From contig CM070514.1 in assembly GCA_036346375.1 (NCBI GenBank), positions 11,932,463-11,996,462 of the forward strand: a stretch of DNA of 64,000 bases. Direction: 5' to 3'. The position numbers were made by a program, and so were the translations under genes. Below the pieces are notes generated by a model. The model did not search any database, was not told where the DNA came from, and saw only the letters and a list, made by a program, of their open reading frames with translations. This stretch comes from Guadua angustifolia (taxonomy: Eukaryota > Streptophyta > Magnoliopsida > Poales > Poaceae). Below, piece after piece: positions 11,673 through 24,246 of this stretch (position 1 is its first letter; each line of letters opens with the position of its first letter).

Positions 11673-11772
11673 ATTACTATGGAAGATGAGGATGATGAAC
11701 CTACTGAAAATCTTGAAGTGGAGTATAGTACTCCACCTGGAATGCACAAAATAGGAGTAGAAGATGCACTTC

Positions 11773-11820
11773 AATTATCCACTCTTGCACTATCTCAATT
11801 ATCCACTCTTGCACTATCTC
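11773..11820 (+). repeat. Perfect 24-bp tandem duplication in gag-protease junction
   Basis: CAATTATCCACTCTTGCACT plus ATCT is present twice in a row, adding eight codons (QLSTLALS) in frame. It looks like replication slippage in a decayed copy. Confidence 0.85.
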
Positions 11821-11855
11821 GCACTAGCACCGGAACCACTACCTTCACACTAAAA

Positions 11856-12714
11856 TGAAAATTGGAAACATCAATGCTACAGCTTTAATTGACAATGGCA
11901 GTACAACAACCTTTACACCCCCAAATTGGCAATTAAAGCTAGTTGTAAGATTAGTAACCATACCTCGGTTCAGGTCGCAGTAGCCAATGGCATGAAGTTC
12001 AATTGTGACTTGAAATGTATGGGTTGTCATTACATTCTTCAAGGGGAAAAGTTTGTCTCTGACTTTAGGGTTTTACAGTTGAAAGGTTACAATGCAATTA
12101 TGGGTGTAGATTGGATTTATCAGCACAGTCCTGTGAGTTTGAATTTGAAAACTAGGGAGTTTTGCATTTGTAAGGATGGAGAGAAGAGAGTGATGTTCAG
12201 AGATGAGACTCTCCCACAGGATAATTGTGTTATCAGTTGGCACAAATTGAAGAAATTGATGGATAAAGGAGTCATTGGAGTAGTAATATATGCTAAGACA
12301 CTCTTAACTAGTGAGAACAATCAGTTAGGGCATTTGGAAGACATTGAAGCAATACCGGAGTAGTTTTTGGATGTGTTTGCTGAACCTAGTGAACTTCCCC
12401 AAATCAGGGAGTGTGACCACAGCATACGCTTGGTACCATACGCAAAACCCATTAATATTAGGCCCTATAGAATACCATATTACAAGAAGGATGCAATGGA
12501 GGAATTGGTAGAAGGGTTACTGCGTGATCTAACCATAAGACCTAGTGTCAATCCTTACTCTTCCTCGGCTATATTGGTGAAGAAGAAAGATTGGACTTGG
12601 GGGCTGTGCATTGATTATAGGCAGTTGAATGTGAACACAATGAAGAATAAATGTCCTATACTTGTAATTGAAGATCTCTTGGATGAATTACATGGGGCAA
12701 AATACTTCTCTAAG
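11856..12714 (+). pseudogene. Protease and truncated reverse transcriptase of short-LTR gypsy element
   Basis: The aspartic protease motif appears as ALIDNGSTTTF (about 11880-11912; families usually have D-S/T-G, so the N is a substitution). After a frameshift the region VAVANGMKFNCDLKCMGC and LKGYNAIMGVDWIYQHSPV follows. One TAG (12361) separates this from the RT N-terminus: FAEPSELPQIRECDHSI, NIRPYRIPYYKK, then AILVKKKDWTWGLCIDYRQL and DELHGAKYFSK. Translation ends abruptly at 12714, before the catalytic YxDD region, because another sequence is inserted there. Confidence 0.85.
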
Positions 12715-14095
12715 TGTAACATCCCAATTTCTGTATTCATTGGATTTAATATGCATTTTATTTTTTAATGATGTTTTGGAATCTATTTGATTTATTTTAC
12801 ATTTATTTGAATTAAGACTTTAGTTAAAGTTTATTTAAAAACTTGAAAAGTTTAAATAATGTATTGTTGGAAATATTTTATTTGTGTTCTAGGCCCTAAA
12901 GTATTTTCTAGAATTTTTTGAATATTTTTGCTATTTATTTTAGCTTTGTTTATTTTTTAGATTTATGTTTAGTCAGAAAATGTTTTAAAGTATGTACATA
13001 GTATTGAGCTTAGCCCATGTGGGCCTAGCCCTTTTCCCTATACCGCCAGCCCACGTAGGCCTGCCAATCCACAAAACCCTACTCACCTATGATCTCCACC
13101 GTAGGATCTCGATCAGGCGATTGGAAGTCATCCGCATCGTCGCTGCATTTGAGCCGCTAGATCGCTACCAACTGAATGCATGAGATATCGCCAGGTAGCT
13201 TCACCATGAGGAGCTTGGACTCTATCGCTGCATCACAACCAACCATGGTTTCCATGCTTTTCATGGAAGCTGAGGGCCCTATTTATAGTGCCACCACTCA
13301 TGCAGGATTCCCCACACTGCGTCGCACCCAACGCCTTAGCACACGTTGCCCGAGCCACTGTCATTTGCCTACGCAAGCTCACCGGAGTTCCAGGAGGTAG
13401 CCACCATCCTTTTTCATCATTTTTGTCACCGTCCACCATTCTTCGACGCGTCCGTGCCTAGATCCAGATGGGCCGTGTCAAGATCTATCAAACCAGGTAG
13501 TTAACATCGCTGGTGAGACCCTTGAGCACCATCGGCCACGTCTTCATCTTCATGGTTGGTGAGTTGCACCATCGTGCCATTGCTGCAGCCTCGCAAGCTT
13601 GCCCAACCATTGGATCTACTGAGCATGGTCTGATGCACACAGTGCATCAAGCACTGGGCTAACCACATCGCTATTCCACGTCGAGTAGTGTTAGTCGTCT
13701 GATCTTGAGCATTTGCTTTAGATCCTGCCATGTGACTAGGTCAGTAGTAAGCCGCGTGTCTAATCTCATCGCCATCCTTGACCGTTCAATCTAGAACGGG
13801 TGGTCGAGATCGCACTAGCACCACAACCAGTTGTGTGCCGTCGTGTGTCGTGTACAGGAGCCGAGGCACCATGCGCTGGGTCTACTATGAACCAGCGCCA
13901 ACTGTGGATCGAGTCCATGCACCTGTGATATATGTCACTCTGTGATTGGTCCACGTGTCTGATGATATCAGCCTGACGTCATAAATCGAGTTTTCTTTAG
14001 AAAAATAATTCGGCTGAAATCTTATTCGGTGTTGACATCACAATGATGTCAGAAATTAGGATTTTTAATAGAAAAATAATTCTAATAAATTTGGA
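12715..14095 (+). mobile_element. LTR-derived segment interrupting the gypsy RT
   Basis: At 12715 the RT gives way to TGTAACATCCCAATTTC, the same start as the chromodomain-element LTRs in this window when read on their sense strand. The first 280 bp are AT-rich, the middle GC-rich with gene-leader-like C-rich motifs, and CCCTATTTATAG (13279-13290) is a TATA-type box. No closing ...CA end or CTAAG duplication was found. The segment runs into Tat-1 integrase near 14095, so its far end is probably deleted. Orientation is inferred from the start sequence. Confidence 0.5.
13280..13289 (+). promoter_or_regulatory. TATA-type box in LTR-derived segment
   Basis: CTATTTATAG embedded in GC-rich sequence (GGGCCCTATTTATAGTGCC). 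Its near-palindromic form allows reading on either strand; plus is preferred from the LTR start. Confidence 0.45.
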
Positions 14096-14900
14096 TTTTC
14101 ACTCTTGCTTTATTTCTCTTAAGATGATTTAGCGTATGGAAATGTAATTCCGCCAAGTCATCTAAACTATCGATCATCAACCCCCTGTAGTCTTGAGCTG
14201 ATAATCCATTTTGTTTGGCTATTTTTATTGAGTTGATGTTAATTTCCATGAGCAACACAGCTAACTTTCCATAAACTAACTAATAAAGCAACAGCAAGGT
14301 TGCACGATCACAAGCAATCCGATAAGCCTATAGAGACTCTGATAACGTCACATGCCAGTTCCTTGGTTTCTCTTCATTTTTTCTGTTGATTAACTTGATC
14401 AACAATTTATTTGATGACTCGGCTTCACCATTAGCCTGAGTATAATAAGGTGACGAATTCAACAAATTTATATCCAAACTTCTAGCAAGACCTTGAAACT
14501 CATCTAACATAAACACAGTGCCTTGATTGATCGTCACAGTTTGAGGAATTCCAAACCAATGAATGATATGTTTCGTAACAGATTTGATAGTTTCTATACT
14601 TGTAACCTTCTTAAAAGGTATTGCTCCAACCCATTTAGAAAAATAATCAATCATGATCAAAATATATTTATGGCCTTTAGATGGCGCAGGAAATATTTAT
14701 CCGATTACATCTATTCCCCATCCTCCGAAAGGTCAAGGCTTGATAATTAGATGCAAAGCTGACGCTAGAGCTAATTGTAAGTTGCCAAATTTTTTACAAG
14801 TCTGACATTCCTTACAATATTTAAAGCAATCTTCCAACATTGTCAACCAAAAATATCTAGTATGCCTAAGTGGTCACTTCATCTTATGAGTCCATTGATG
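14095..14900 (-). pseudogene. Tat-1 integrase (degenerate)
   Basis: The catalytic core is read in one frame at 14328-14660: DYFSKWVGAIPFKKVTS, FGIPQTVTINQGTVF and LLNSSPYYTQANGEAESSNK. These carry the first D, an N where the second catalytic D normally stands (TINQG for TTDQG), and the E of the D,D-35-E triad. Downstream to about 14095 the C-terminal wording (LVYGK, then DDLAELHFHTLNHLKRNKAR) persists with one stop. The zinc-finger part lies upstream around 14750-14900 in broken frames. Confidence 0.82.
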
Positions 14901-15399
14901 AGTTCCACAAATATCTTCATGTACTTCACCCATTGTTATCATAGCTTTTTCAGCTCCAAGGCACCTTAGAAATAAACACTATAATATCTGATAATAAAGT
15001 ACATCATTTAATAGGCCATATTTTAGGGCTTGTCTCATAATTTTCCGATCAGCAAGCTTTAAGGGTTGGTTAAATAATTATTTATTTTTGCCCTCCAATC
15101 GTCTACAATGATGCAAAGGATCATTTTTTGTATCAGTTCACACTCCTCTAAACGGTCAAAAATTTTATAACCTGACACTTGTCGAGCCAAATTATTGGCC
15201 TTAACATTTATTTCATGTGGAACATGGTGAATTGCAAAAGAATCAAATAAGCCAATAAGCTTAATACATTCACCTAAATATTGGCTTAAAGTTTTGTCTT
15301 AACAATTATATTCCTCTAATTTGTTGGACTATTAATAAAGAATCACTATAAGCCTCAACAGAGTTGACTCCAATATTGTCGAGTAATTGTAGGCCTTTA

Positions 15400-16050
15400 A
15401 ACAATGCTTCATATTCGGCCTGATTATTAGAACACTAGTAATTTAGTTGAAATACAAACTCAAAACTATACCATTTTGACAAAATTAATACCACTCTAAT
15501 ACAATTGCCCTCTCAGCACACCGAACAATCAATAAACAATTGCCAAACGGCAACAGAAGTTAGACCGACACTCATGCCAGTTTCATGTCCTGTCATAAAA
15601 TCAGCAATCACATGAACTTTGATGGCCTTAGCCGATTCATATGTTAAGTCGAACTCGATGAGCATGTATACCCATTTACTAAGTCGACCTCGTAAAATTG
15701 GAGCTGACAACATATATTTTATAATGTCGATTTACAAACAACCTTACAAACCGATGCTAAAATATAATGCCTTAACTTAGTGCAAGCAAAATATAATGGC
15801 AAGCAAAGCTTTTCTACAAAAGGGTATCTGTTTCTGTGTCAATTAACAGTCAGCTTAAGTAGAAAATAACTTTCTCTTTACTATCAATCTCTTGCACCAA
15901 AATAGCTCCAATTGTTATCTCCTCTGCCAATATGTATAACCTAAATGGCACATCTTTCCTGAGAGCGACTAAGACTAGAGACTTGGATAAGTACTCCTTA
16001 ATGCTTGCAAAAGCTTTCTATTGATCTGCTCTCCAAATAAATTCTTGATT
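15400..16050 (-). pseudogene. Tat-1 RNase H (degenerate)
   Basis: The clearest block is 15513-15713, encoding PILRGRLSKWVYMLIEFDL and then VIADFMTGH, which matches the C-terminal end of gypsy RNase H domains (GR..KW...L.E.D......ADF). The upstream part to about 16050 is in several broken frames, with stops such as the TAA near 15300. RNase H would remove the RNA template during cDNA synthesis. Confidence 0.7.
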
Positions 16051-16199
16051 CTCCTTCAACTTCAATAACAGGGTAAATGAAGTGATTCGGCTAGATAAAT
16101 TTCAAATAAAATGCCGCAAATAATTAATTTTCCTGATAAGCTTCTTTAAATCCTTTGTGCAGGCTGGTGGCTTAGTTTTAGCTATAGATTTGACCCTTT

Positions 16200-16820
16200 C
16201 TTGATTAACTTCAATTCCTCTTTCATAAATCATAAAGCCTAAAAAATGTCCAGCTGTACCCCAAAAGCACACTTTTATGGATTCATCTTCAAACCGTGTG
16301 CCTTTATCTTCTTAAACACTATCTCCAAATTGGCTAGATGCTACAAATCTTCCTTTCATTTTTACAACATCATCAATATAAATTTCCATAACATGACTTA
16401 TTAAATCATGAAAGATTAAATTCATGGCACGTTGATACATTGCACAATATTTTTCAAGACGAATGCCATCGCCACCCATTCAAATAGGCTTATGGCACTA
16501 CGGCACTTGAAAGCTATCTTAGGTATATCGGCTTCTACCATAAATATCTGATTATATCCAGCATTACCATCAATAAAGCTAATAATCTTATTCCCCGATG
16601 CAGCATCGATAATCATATTGGCTATAGGCATCGGATACTTGTCTTTAGATGTGGCTATATTCAACTCTCTAAAATCAATACACACCCTGAGTTTACTATT
16701 TTTTATAGCAGGAATGATATTAGGAACCCACTCAGCATATCGGTATGGCCTGATAAACTTAGCCTTCAACAATTGCTGAATTTCCTCTTTTATTATATTA
16801 TACATGGCTAGCTTAAATCA
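16200..16820 (-). pseudogene. Tat-1 reverse transcriptase (degenerate)
   Basis: A 127-codon open block (16422-16805) reads EIQQLLKAKFIRPYRYAEWV, RVCIDFRELNIATSKDKYPM and ISFIDGNAGYNQIFMVEADI, the fingers and palm start of a Tat-type RT. The catalytic box is still present as YIDD (16369-16380, minus strand). A stop at 16420 and later frameshifts inactivate it. Confidence 0.85.
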
Positions 16821-18169
16821 TCTAGGATATTATTTGAATGGTCGATAACCCGATTTTATTGGCAGTCGATGTTCAACAAGTTGTCGGCTTAAACCAGGCA
16901 TCTTATGATACTCCCAAGTAAAGCAATCTTTATAATTCTTTAATATTTTGACCAACTTCTCTTTATAATCTATGGCTAATTTTGAACTAACAAAAGTTGG
17001 TCTTTTTTATTAATCATCATCTATGTCGACTTTATCCAATAAATCAGTCGACATGAAACCTTGGCCTAATTTCTCGATTTCTTAAAGATCTTTAATGGCC
17101 TCATAGCTATCCGTTGTCTACCGATATCTTCATATTTTATCTTGTAAAGCCTTTACTGCCTATTTGGGCTTCATCAGCATAAAATTTTGCTTGTCTGATC
17201 AAGTATGATCAGCCTTACATTTATTGGAATGAGCAAATTTTTTGATGCAAATAAAATCACAATCGTCCAAGACTTTACCTAATATGCACTCGGCCTCATC
17301 ATGTTGCCAATTTGCATTTGAACTGGCCATAACTATATGAGCCAATATGTTGGCTTGAATCACTTCTACTTCATTTTCGTTCTATTGGACGAGCATCTAA
17401 TGCATGGTCGACGGGATGCAACAATTGACATGAATCCAATCTCGTCCTAACTGAACACTATAATTCCATTTGGCATCAACCACAAAAAATATGTGTAAGG
17501 ACCCGAATCCAACCATTCGAATCCACTGTGTTTTTCCGCACTAGTCCCAGGATCAAACGCTAGTGCACACAGCTTAACATCGGTAAGCATCATATCATAC
17601 ACAACAATAAGAATAATAGGACTTTATTGATTGAATGTAACTAGTGTATGATCTTATGATCACTTACATTATTCAGCCTTGCAAGGCAATAATAAGACAA
17701 ATACAGCGGAAAGTAGTAGAAAACGAGATGTCCCATCAAGACACCACAAAGCGATCGACAAGGATTGGCCTAGTGACACGCTGGCCCACCGAAAGTCCTT
17801 CTCCAATATTGAAGATGATTCCTCCATCGTTGTTGGTTGTTAAGTAAGGGTGAGTACACCAACACGTACTCAACAAGTTGTGCACAGAATGCATTTCTAT
17901 TATAACTATATGCAGGCTTATTCCAAAGGAAGGCTTATGGTTTATAAGCAGTAAAGCAACATTTGAAACACATACATTAATAGATTAAAAAGACATTAAA
18001 ACAAATAGTAACAAGAAATAGATTCAGTGATTCTCATGTAAACCAAGTTTTCCGGTCCTAATTCAAGATTCAACATTTCATGGCAACCTGCCATCCATCC
18101 CAAATTTTATTTTGCAAAAGTCTAACCCTTAGTTGACCGAGGCAAGACTAACCAAAAGTTCATCATAAA

Positions 18170-18330
18170 ACCAAATACGACCGCCCAAATGCCACTCTTG
18201 GCCCACCAAATCCAAATCATCGCCTAATTGCCACTCTTGGCCCACAAAATCCAAATGCGATCGCCTAATTGCCACTCTTGGCCCACAAAAACCAAATGCG
18301 ATCGCCTAATTGCCACTCTTGGCCCACCGT
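18170..18330. repeat. LTR minisatellite, four copies of about 40 bp
   Basis: GCCACTCTTGGCCCAC starts at 18191, 18230, 18270 and 18311, separated by AA(A)TGCGATCGCCTAATT-type spacers. The partner LTR has five copies. Confidence 0.9.
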
Positions 18331-19621
18331 AAACAATCTTGCCACTTGCCTCGGTTTAAATCATTTTTCCCACCCCATTGATTACCAAACACCACGTGCT
18401 TTTCACAAATCAACATCGCTATGTGACTCATTGTCACAACAACTCAATCTCTTTGTGCGACCACACATGGCCCACAAATTATTATCATAGTTCCATATTC
18501 CATTAGTCAAGATTAATAAACAATATTCCAAGAGCATGTGATGACGTGGCATGGCTAAGTAATTCTATTCCGTTCTAACCATCCATGTTGATTTTCTATT
18601 AACCAACTATAATCAACCAACCTAGGGTGACAAGTGGATCATGGCATACAATTTAACAAGGTAGGGTGTAATTCAAAAGGTACGATAGCTAGTCCCAAAT
18701 TTATGTTGAAATCATTTATACACATAAAATAACAAGTGATACGGTAAATCAAAATAGCATGCAATCTAGTTTATGGGTGCAACATGATCAAAGCACAACT
18801 TGCCTTGCTTAAGTTCTTGGTATTGCTCCAAAGATTGATCTTGAGATGATAGTTCCTCCTTCGAAACCTTGCTCAACTCAACGTCTACGCGAATCGAGAG
18901 AGAAAGCAAAATAAAAACCAAAACCAAATAGCAAATAAACACCAAATCCAAAGATCAAATGAACTCAAAAATTCGAATAAAATCCACCATTAGATAAATC
19001 TTAATTTTATAAATTTCTAGAAATTTGAATCACCTTAATCGGAGTTCATATGTAAAAGTTATAACATTCGGAAGTTTAGTTAATTCTGAAATTAGAATTT
19101 CTTATTTTCCTAATTATTTCGAAGGAAAATACGGATTTTCTCGCCTACCGCATGCATTTAAACGTGGCGAAATCTAGACTGATGAACTCAATCTAACGGT
19201 TACGGGTAAATCTACTACGTGACTCAATATCAACCGTCCGACTTAAACCCAACGATTGATATTTAATATGAGACGATTACCGATTCCAAACGTTACGACT
19301 TAATCCCAATCGCTCGATGAAGATCCGACGACTGACGAAGCTCCCGATCAGCGATGATGCGACGGCGACTTGAATTCACCGGAGACGACGACGACGACCT
19401 CGGCAGCGCGTTCGAAATCTCCTGGCGACGCCCGCTACCCTTCGTAATTTTCCCCGACAGCACGACTCGCTTGATGCTCCCGATTCCTTGCCGCTCAATT
19501 CCTCCGACAATGCCGGTACCGCTATCCTTCGCGATTTTCCTTCGATCGACGGCGCGACTCGCTCGAGCGCCTGGAAATTCTTCTTCTGTCGCTTGTTCCT
19601 CCTGGCGTCGCTGCTCACGGC

Positions 19622-19628
19622 TTAAATA
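19622..19628 (-). promoter_or_regulatory. Candidate TATA box of 3' LTR
   Basis: On the minus strand GGCTATTTAAGCCG gives a TATTTAA box at the edge of a GC-rich block, a plausible U3/R boundary. The same box is kept in the other LTR at 26427-26433. Confidence 0.5.
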
Positions 19629-20505
19629 GCCAACACGCCCGTACTTTCCGCTCTCCCACATGGAAGGTCTCCCGATTCCTTGCCAAAATGGGCGCCAACA
19701 CCAGCGATTCGAATCGGTCACGTCTTGGCTCCTCCCGCCCGATGGAAAGACTTCGCTCCTTGCCAAATCGGCCAAGCCGTCCTGCTTTTCCCACGCACCG
19801 ACGGAGGACGCGAGTAGAAGTTCGTGGCGGCAATGGGGTGAGTGGCGAGCTCGCCGGACACAAGCTAGAATCGGTGACACGGTTGCCTTTCTCGACGACA
19901 ACCGAGAGTCGCGACATGTTCGATCGCACCTACCTTCGAATCCATCTCGCCAATACCAGACTTCTCCGCCCGATCGAGACTTCGATTCCGCGGATTTATC
20001 TCGGCGCCCGGTATGAGTACTTCGAGTCGGCCATGCCCTACGCTACTGGAGAATCCAGAAGTCCTTCACGCGTCCGGTTCGAACTCATCCGCACGATGGG
20101 AATTCCACAAGACTCGAAGCTCTACCAACACACGGGCTTTAGCGGCCAAGTAGTATACGACCGTGAAGGAACAAAGGTTTCGCCACGGTGGTCTTTGTCC
20201 AACAATTTCAAATTTTCTAATTAAAACATTTGGATTTGTTTAAGGCAATGAAGTTACAAGAAAATTCCGAGAGAAATCTCGTAAATACTTTTGGTATATA
20301 TAGTCCGGACTCAGATAAAATATTTTTAGAAAAACTTTATTTTAAATTTATCTGTTTGTAATTAGTTTTCGAAAGGAGGCAATATACTTTTAAAATAATC
20401 CAATAAATCTCAGAAAATCCAATTAAATCCAGAAATATCACAAAAATCATAACTTGCAATAAAATAATATTTAATACACAAAAAGCCAAAAATTGGGATG
20501 TTACA

Positions 20506-20518
20506 AACCTCCCCCCTT
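20506..20518 (-). other. Polypurine tract
   Basis: The minus strand reads AAGGGGGGAGGTT immediately before the 3' LTR start. This purine run primes plus-strand DNA synthesis in LTR elements and fixes the orientation. Confidence 0.85.
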
Positions 20519-20546
20519 AACGGAATCTCGACCCCGAGATTTAGGG

Positions 20547-21450
20547 CTAACTAGAGAATAGGTTTGGGAATTCTTTCTTCAAATCTTCTTTACGCTCCCA
20601 AGTTGCTTCATTTTCGGAGTGATTACTCCATTGAATTCTACAAAAGCGAGTGGTCTTATTTCTGGTTCTGCGCTCCATTACATCCAGAATCTTAATCGGC
20701 TGCTCTTTATAAGTCAGATCCTCCTGCAACTCAATTGCTTCTAACGGCATCTGCTCTGCTGGCACCCTGAGACATTTCTTAAGCTGAGACACACGAAACA
20801 CATCATGGACTCCTGCTAATGACTATGGCAACTCCAACTGATACGCAACCTCTCCTCAGCGGCTCAGAATTTTAAATGGTCCAACATATCTAGGTGCGAG
20901 CTTTCCTTTAACGTTGAACCTTTTTACACCTTTTAGGGGAGTGACTTTGAGATACACAAAATCGTTGGGTTCGAAACTCAACTCTCGCCGGCGATTGTCA
21001 GCATAACTCTTCTGCCTTGACTGGGCTGTCTTTAGTCTTTCTCTGATCATGGCAACTTGCTCTTCAGCCTCTCTCAGCAACTCCGGTCCAAATACCGAAC
21101 GCTCCCCCGTTTTATTCCAATTTCAACGGGGTACGACAGGCACGACCATATAAGGCTTCAAAATGGTGACATTTCAACTAACCTAGTGGTTATTGTTATA
21201 ATTGAACTCTGCATACGACAAACATTTATCCCATGCCGTGCTGTATGATATCGCACAGGCTCTTAACATATCCCCAAAATCTGGTTAACCCTCTCGGTCT
21301 GATCATCTGTTTGCGGATGAAATGCGGTACTAAGCGAGTTATCATTGTTTCATGTACTTGTTCTAAAACCTCGAGATACATCGAATACCTTTATCGGACA
21401 GAATTTTCTTGGGTACTTTATACAGTCACTTAATCCTTAGCCTATACTGA
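20547..21450 (-). pseudogene. Integrase C-terminus with chromodomain (chromovirus)
   Basis: The minus strand first shows the integrase stretch with the catalytic-E region (FHPQTDDQTERVNQIL, about 21270-21330), then WDKCLSYAEFNYNNN (about 21185-21230) and FEALYGRACRT (about 21130-21160). The C-terminal part at 20856-21080 has DFVYLKVTPLKGVKRFNVKG and LAPRYVGPFKIL. After two in-frame stops the same frame continues into a chromodomain at 20547-20740: EQPIKILDVMERRTRNK, CRIQWSNHSENEATWE and the closing EFPNLF. The chromodomain of such elements targets integration by binding histone marks. Stops and frameshifts make it inactive. Confidence 0.9.
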
Positions 21451-21716
21451 TTTGTCAAATAATCTTTTGAATACGTAGTCCTTTAGTGGTATAAAATGAT
21501 CAACTTTGGTCCAATCATCAATAACTATTCTTTTGAATTCATATCCTTTATGGCCAATTCACACTAAGGATCCATTTAATGATTTGCCTCTTATTTCCAC
21601 TCAGGAATTCTATACTGATTGCAACGATCCTTTAGGTCCCTGATGCATTGCTTTCATTCTCGGACACGTGTTACGTCGAAATATCCAACAATTCCGTTCT
21701 TCATTTAGATCACCAA

Positions 21717-21810
21717 TATTTTTATTTTTATTTTATTTATTTATTTTATTTATTTTATTTTTTTATTATTATTATTTTTATTTATTTATTTATTATTTTT
21801 TGGATATTAA
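21717..21810. repeat. (TTTA)n/(TTATT)n low-complexity tract
   Basis: A run of about 90 bases of TTTA/TTATTT repeats lies inside the degraded pol of the chromodomain element. It is a local microsatellite expansion in dead DNA. Confidence 0.9.
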
Positions 21811-21829
21811 TTCATCTTGGCATCTTCTG

Positions 21830-23100
21830 AATAAATCAAGTACTTAAAATCATGGGTTTCTCAAGTATCTCGCTTAGGATATTCCTATCCCGAGACAATG
21901 ATTTGCCCTTAAATCCCTAGGGTATCCTAATCACCGAAATTCTACTTCTTGGCTAAGCCTTCTTCTTTAACTTGATTTTGTATTTTTCTCCCCTCGAACT
22001 TTCTGTGATTTTATCTTCTAATGTTGATTTAAGATGGATATGAAACTTTGTCAACGATTTCTGATTTCGGCCTCCTGAATCATTTGCATAACCCTGATTA
22101 ACCGTTCATTATCAACTTACTTGCACTACGGCCTCGTAGCTCAAACGTTATCTATCATATTGGACTTATAATACTTATGGATTTTAACACTAAAACCCTT
22201 GATTATTTCCAACCATTTTCTTTGTTCCATATTAAGATTTAACTAGTAGATATATAATTTAGACTCTTCATATCTTTCTTCGTTGGAATAGTGACACCAT
22301 ATTTTCAATCGCGACTATAATGACTAGTTCCAAGTTATACGTAGGGTGATTCTCCTCATGCTGTCTCAATTCGCTTACTACATAGGCAACAATCTTGTCC
22401 CCTTTCATGCCAATTCGTGTCTTAAATCATATCTACAAGCATCACTTCTATATGTCGAAACTAATCCACACTAACATAGGCGTTGATATTAATTGCTTCT
22501 TTAGCTTCCGAAAACTATTTCCACAGTCGCATAAGAGGTTTAGCTATTGTCGAGAACCTTACTATGAACCAGTGATAATGTCTTGCCCTTCCTAGAACCT
22601 TCAATCTAAGTAACGAACTTTGGTTGATTCCGATGTAACACGATTTCCATCTTGCTTGTTTCAACATCGACTCCTTTAGCAGTCCTTGCGTGGCTAACGA
22701 GATTCCATCTTTTCTTCTAGAAATTCACACTTATTGAACTTTAGCGTGCGACCTCCACTCTCGCAGAACTCATTTCTAGGTTCTACATGTTTTTTTCTCT
22801 TATCTTAGAGTATGCTAGGTTGTTATCTATATGGTCGTTATGAATTTATCCCAATAATCCATAAACACCTTACTCCTCATGTTCATGAAGTATGCGGAAC
22901 ATTAGTCAATCCAGGAGATATAGCCAAAACTTATATTGTCCATATAGCGTAAGAACGCAATCCTAGAAACATTCTTCACATGACTCCCTAACTGACGACA
23001 TCCGAGGCAAGGTCTTATCTTAGGAAATTTCCAACTTTCTTCTCAATCGTCCCAACACGTTATCGATCCTGATACGGGGTACTTGTTTTCGATCTTTTCT
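21830..23100 (-). pseudogene. Degraded RNase H and RT region of chromodomain element
   Basis: No long open frame remains. Nucleotide patterns on the minus strand between about 22860 and 23080 still recall the RT palm of chromoviruses (the stretch around TTCATGAAGTATGCGGAAC, and the CATATAGCGTAAGAACGCA segment), and the part near 22370-22420 recalls RNase H. The region is full of indels. The assignment rests on position between gag and integrase and on loose resemblance. Confidence 0.5.
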
Positions 23101-23124
23101 TTGTTTAGAGCATGATTCATTGCA

Positions 23125-23480
23125 CTAAGTAAACTCACGGCTCCTATCTACCTTGATTTGGATTTGGCGTTGGGGCTTTGATAGGGACGGAGTTGTAATT
23201 GACTTGAACCATTGCGATTGCTTTTCTTTGAGGGCATTTGCTGGGAAACTGCTTAGGTTTGTGGCAATTATAGCAGAGTCTAGGGTGAACTTTCTTTCTT
23301 GGTTATTCGTTGATTGGAACAATATCTTTTACCTGAACGCCTTTTTCTTCGATTGGTTCTCTAGACAAATTTCTTCCGCAATTTCACCGCTCACTCTTAG
23401 CGTTATGTATCGGACTGGGGTAACTTCCTGCATATCCCTAGCTATAGGAATTATTTGTCTTCATCGTTGCTTGCATTAAC
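23125..23480 (-). pseudogene. gag zinc-knuckle remnant of chromodomain element
   Basis: The minus strand at 23234-23275 encodes CYNCHKPKQFPSKC, a gag CCHC knuckle (C-x2-C-x4-H-x4-C) in which the expected histidine is glutamine. The following residues (PQRKAIAMVQVNYNSV) fit the gag-protease junction. The frame is interrupted upstream. The change would weaken zinc binding, consistent with decay. Confidence 0.75.
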
Positions 23481-24234
23481 TGCGTCTGATCGGCCAGAAA
23501 CTATTTGAAACTCTATGTATCCATCGGTGGTGACGGTTGAAAAACTAATCTATCCTTGGAGTTTCTATTGAGTTGGTTTTCACTTTCACTGGCTTTATTG
23601 CTATCACTAATCCGAACCGTCTGCTTGATTACTTTACAGGGGTTAGGTGAGAGAGAAGGTAGCATAGGTAAGAAGTAGAGATCCTAATATAGGGAAGATA
23701 GGTTTAACCCAATAACTTAAGCAATCAATATTAATAACTTGGTATGGTTGCTTATATAAGCCTAAAAGCTTTGCAACACATACTGCACACTCAACAAACA
23801 TTAAAATCCAAACTAAACACTCAGCCTTAACGTCTATTACATTTGGGTAAGACTATTCTATTTGACGCGACTCAATAATTGAGCCTCAACTTAAACTAAG
23901 ACTCTCACTCCTCGAGCCATCCTCCACGGGAACTTCCTGGTGGGTATACTGGCGGGTGAGCTGGTGCTGGTTTGAATCGATCCCAACGTTCTTCAGCTGG
24001 TTGATCCTCTAACTCGGATTTCATCTTCTTGGATTCTGCCTCTTCTGATGATGTCGGTATAGTGCGGTTCTTCTCTTGTAATGCCTCCTCGAAAAATTTG
24101 GGGTAAATTTCAGCAAAGGTAAGGGGTAGAGAATCAGATGAGTCAAGAGTGTTGTCTTAATCAATTTGTGGTTTTTCCTTTAGAAAATAGTTTTGGACAC
24201 TCTACCAAGCTAGGGCCAAGTCCTACATCAAGAT

Positions 24235-24246
24235 GCTCTGATACCA
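24235..24246 (-). other. Primer-binding site, initiator tRNA-Met
   Basis: On the minus strand TGGTATCAGAGC lies four bases inside the 5' LTR. It is a perfect match to the usual initiator tRNA-Met complement. Confidence 0.93.

Larger units (their letters stand above)
9709..12714 (+). mobile_element. Left half of a short-LTR Ty3/gypsy element
   Basis: The order is LTR (9709-10132), primer-binding site, gag, protease and the beginning of reverse transcriptase, all on the plus strand. It stops inside RT at 12714, where an LTR-like segment starting TGTAACATCCC begins. The short LTR, initiator-Met-type PBS and RT wording (CDHSIRLVPYAKP) fit the Ty3/gypsy chromovirus group, perhaps Reina-like. The rest of pol and the 3' LTR are absent from the window. 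Confidence 0.82.
17494..20505 (-). repeat. 3' LTR of chromodomain element (3012 bp)
   Basis: On the plus strand it runs TGTAAGGACCCG...GGGATGTTACA, the complement of the sense LTR. It contains a short GATCGCCTAATTGCCACTCT minisatellite (four copies, about 18170-18330), a GC-rich block (19300-20110) and a TTAAATA box (19622-19628). It matches the LTR at 24251-27322 over its whole length, with scattered substitutions and small indels. Open frames of 60-200 codons inside it are repeated in the other LTR, but not conserved in length. Confidence 0.93.

Noticed and set aside
12715..14095. Assigning this LTR-like segment as the 3' LTR of Tat-1
   Set aside because: Its TGTAACATCCC start and layout match the chromodomain-element LTRs rather than Tat LTRs, and Tat-1 integrase coding runs right up to the junction without a polypurine tract.
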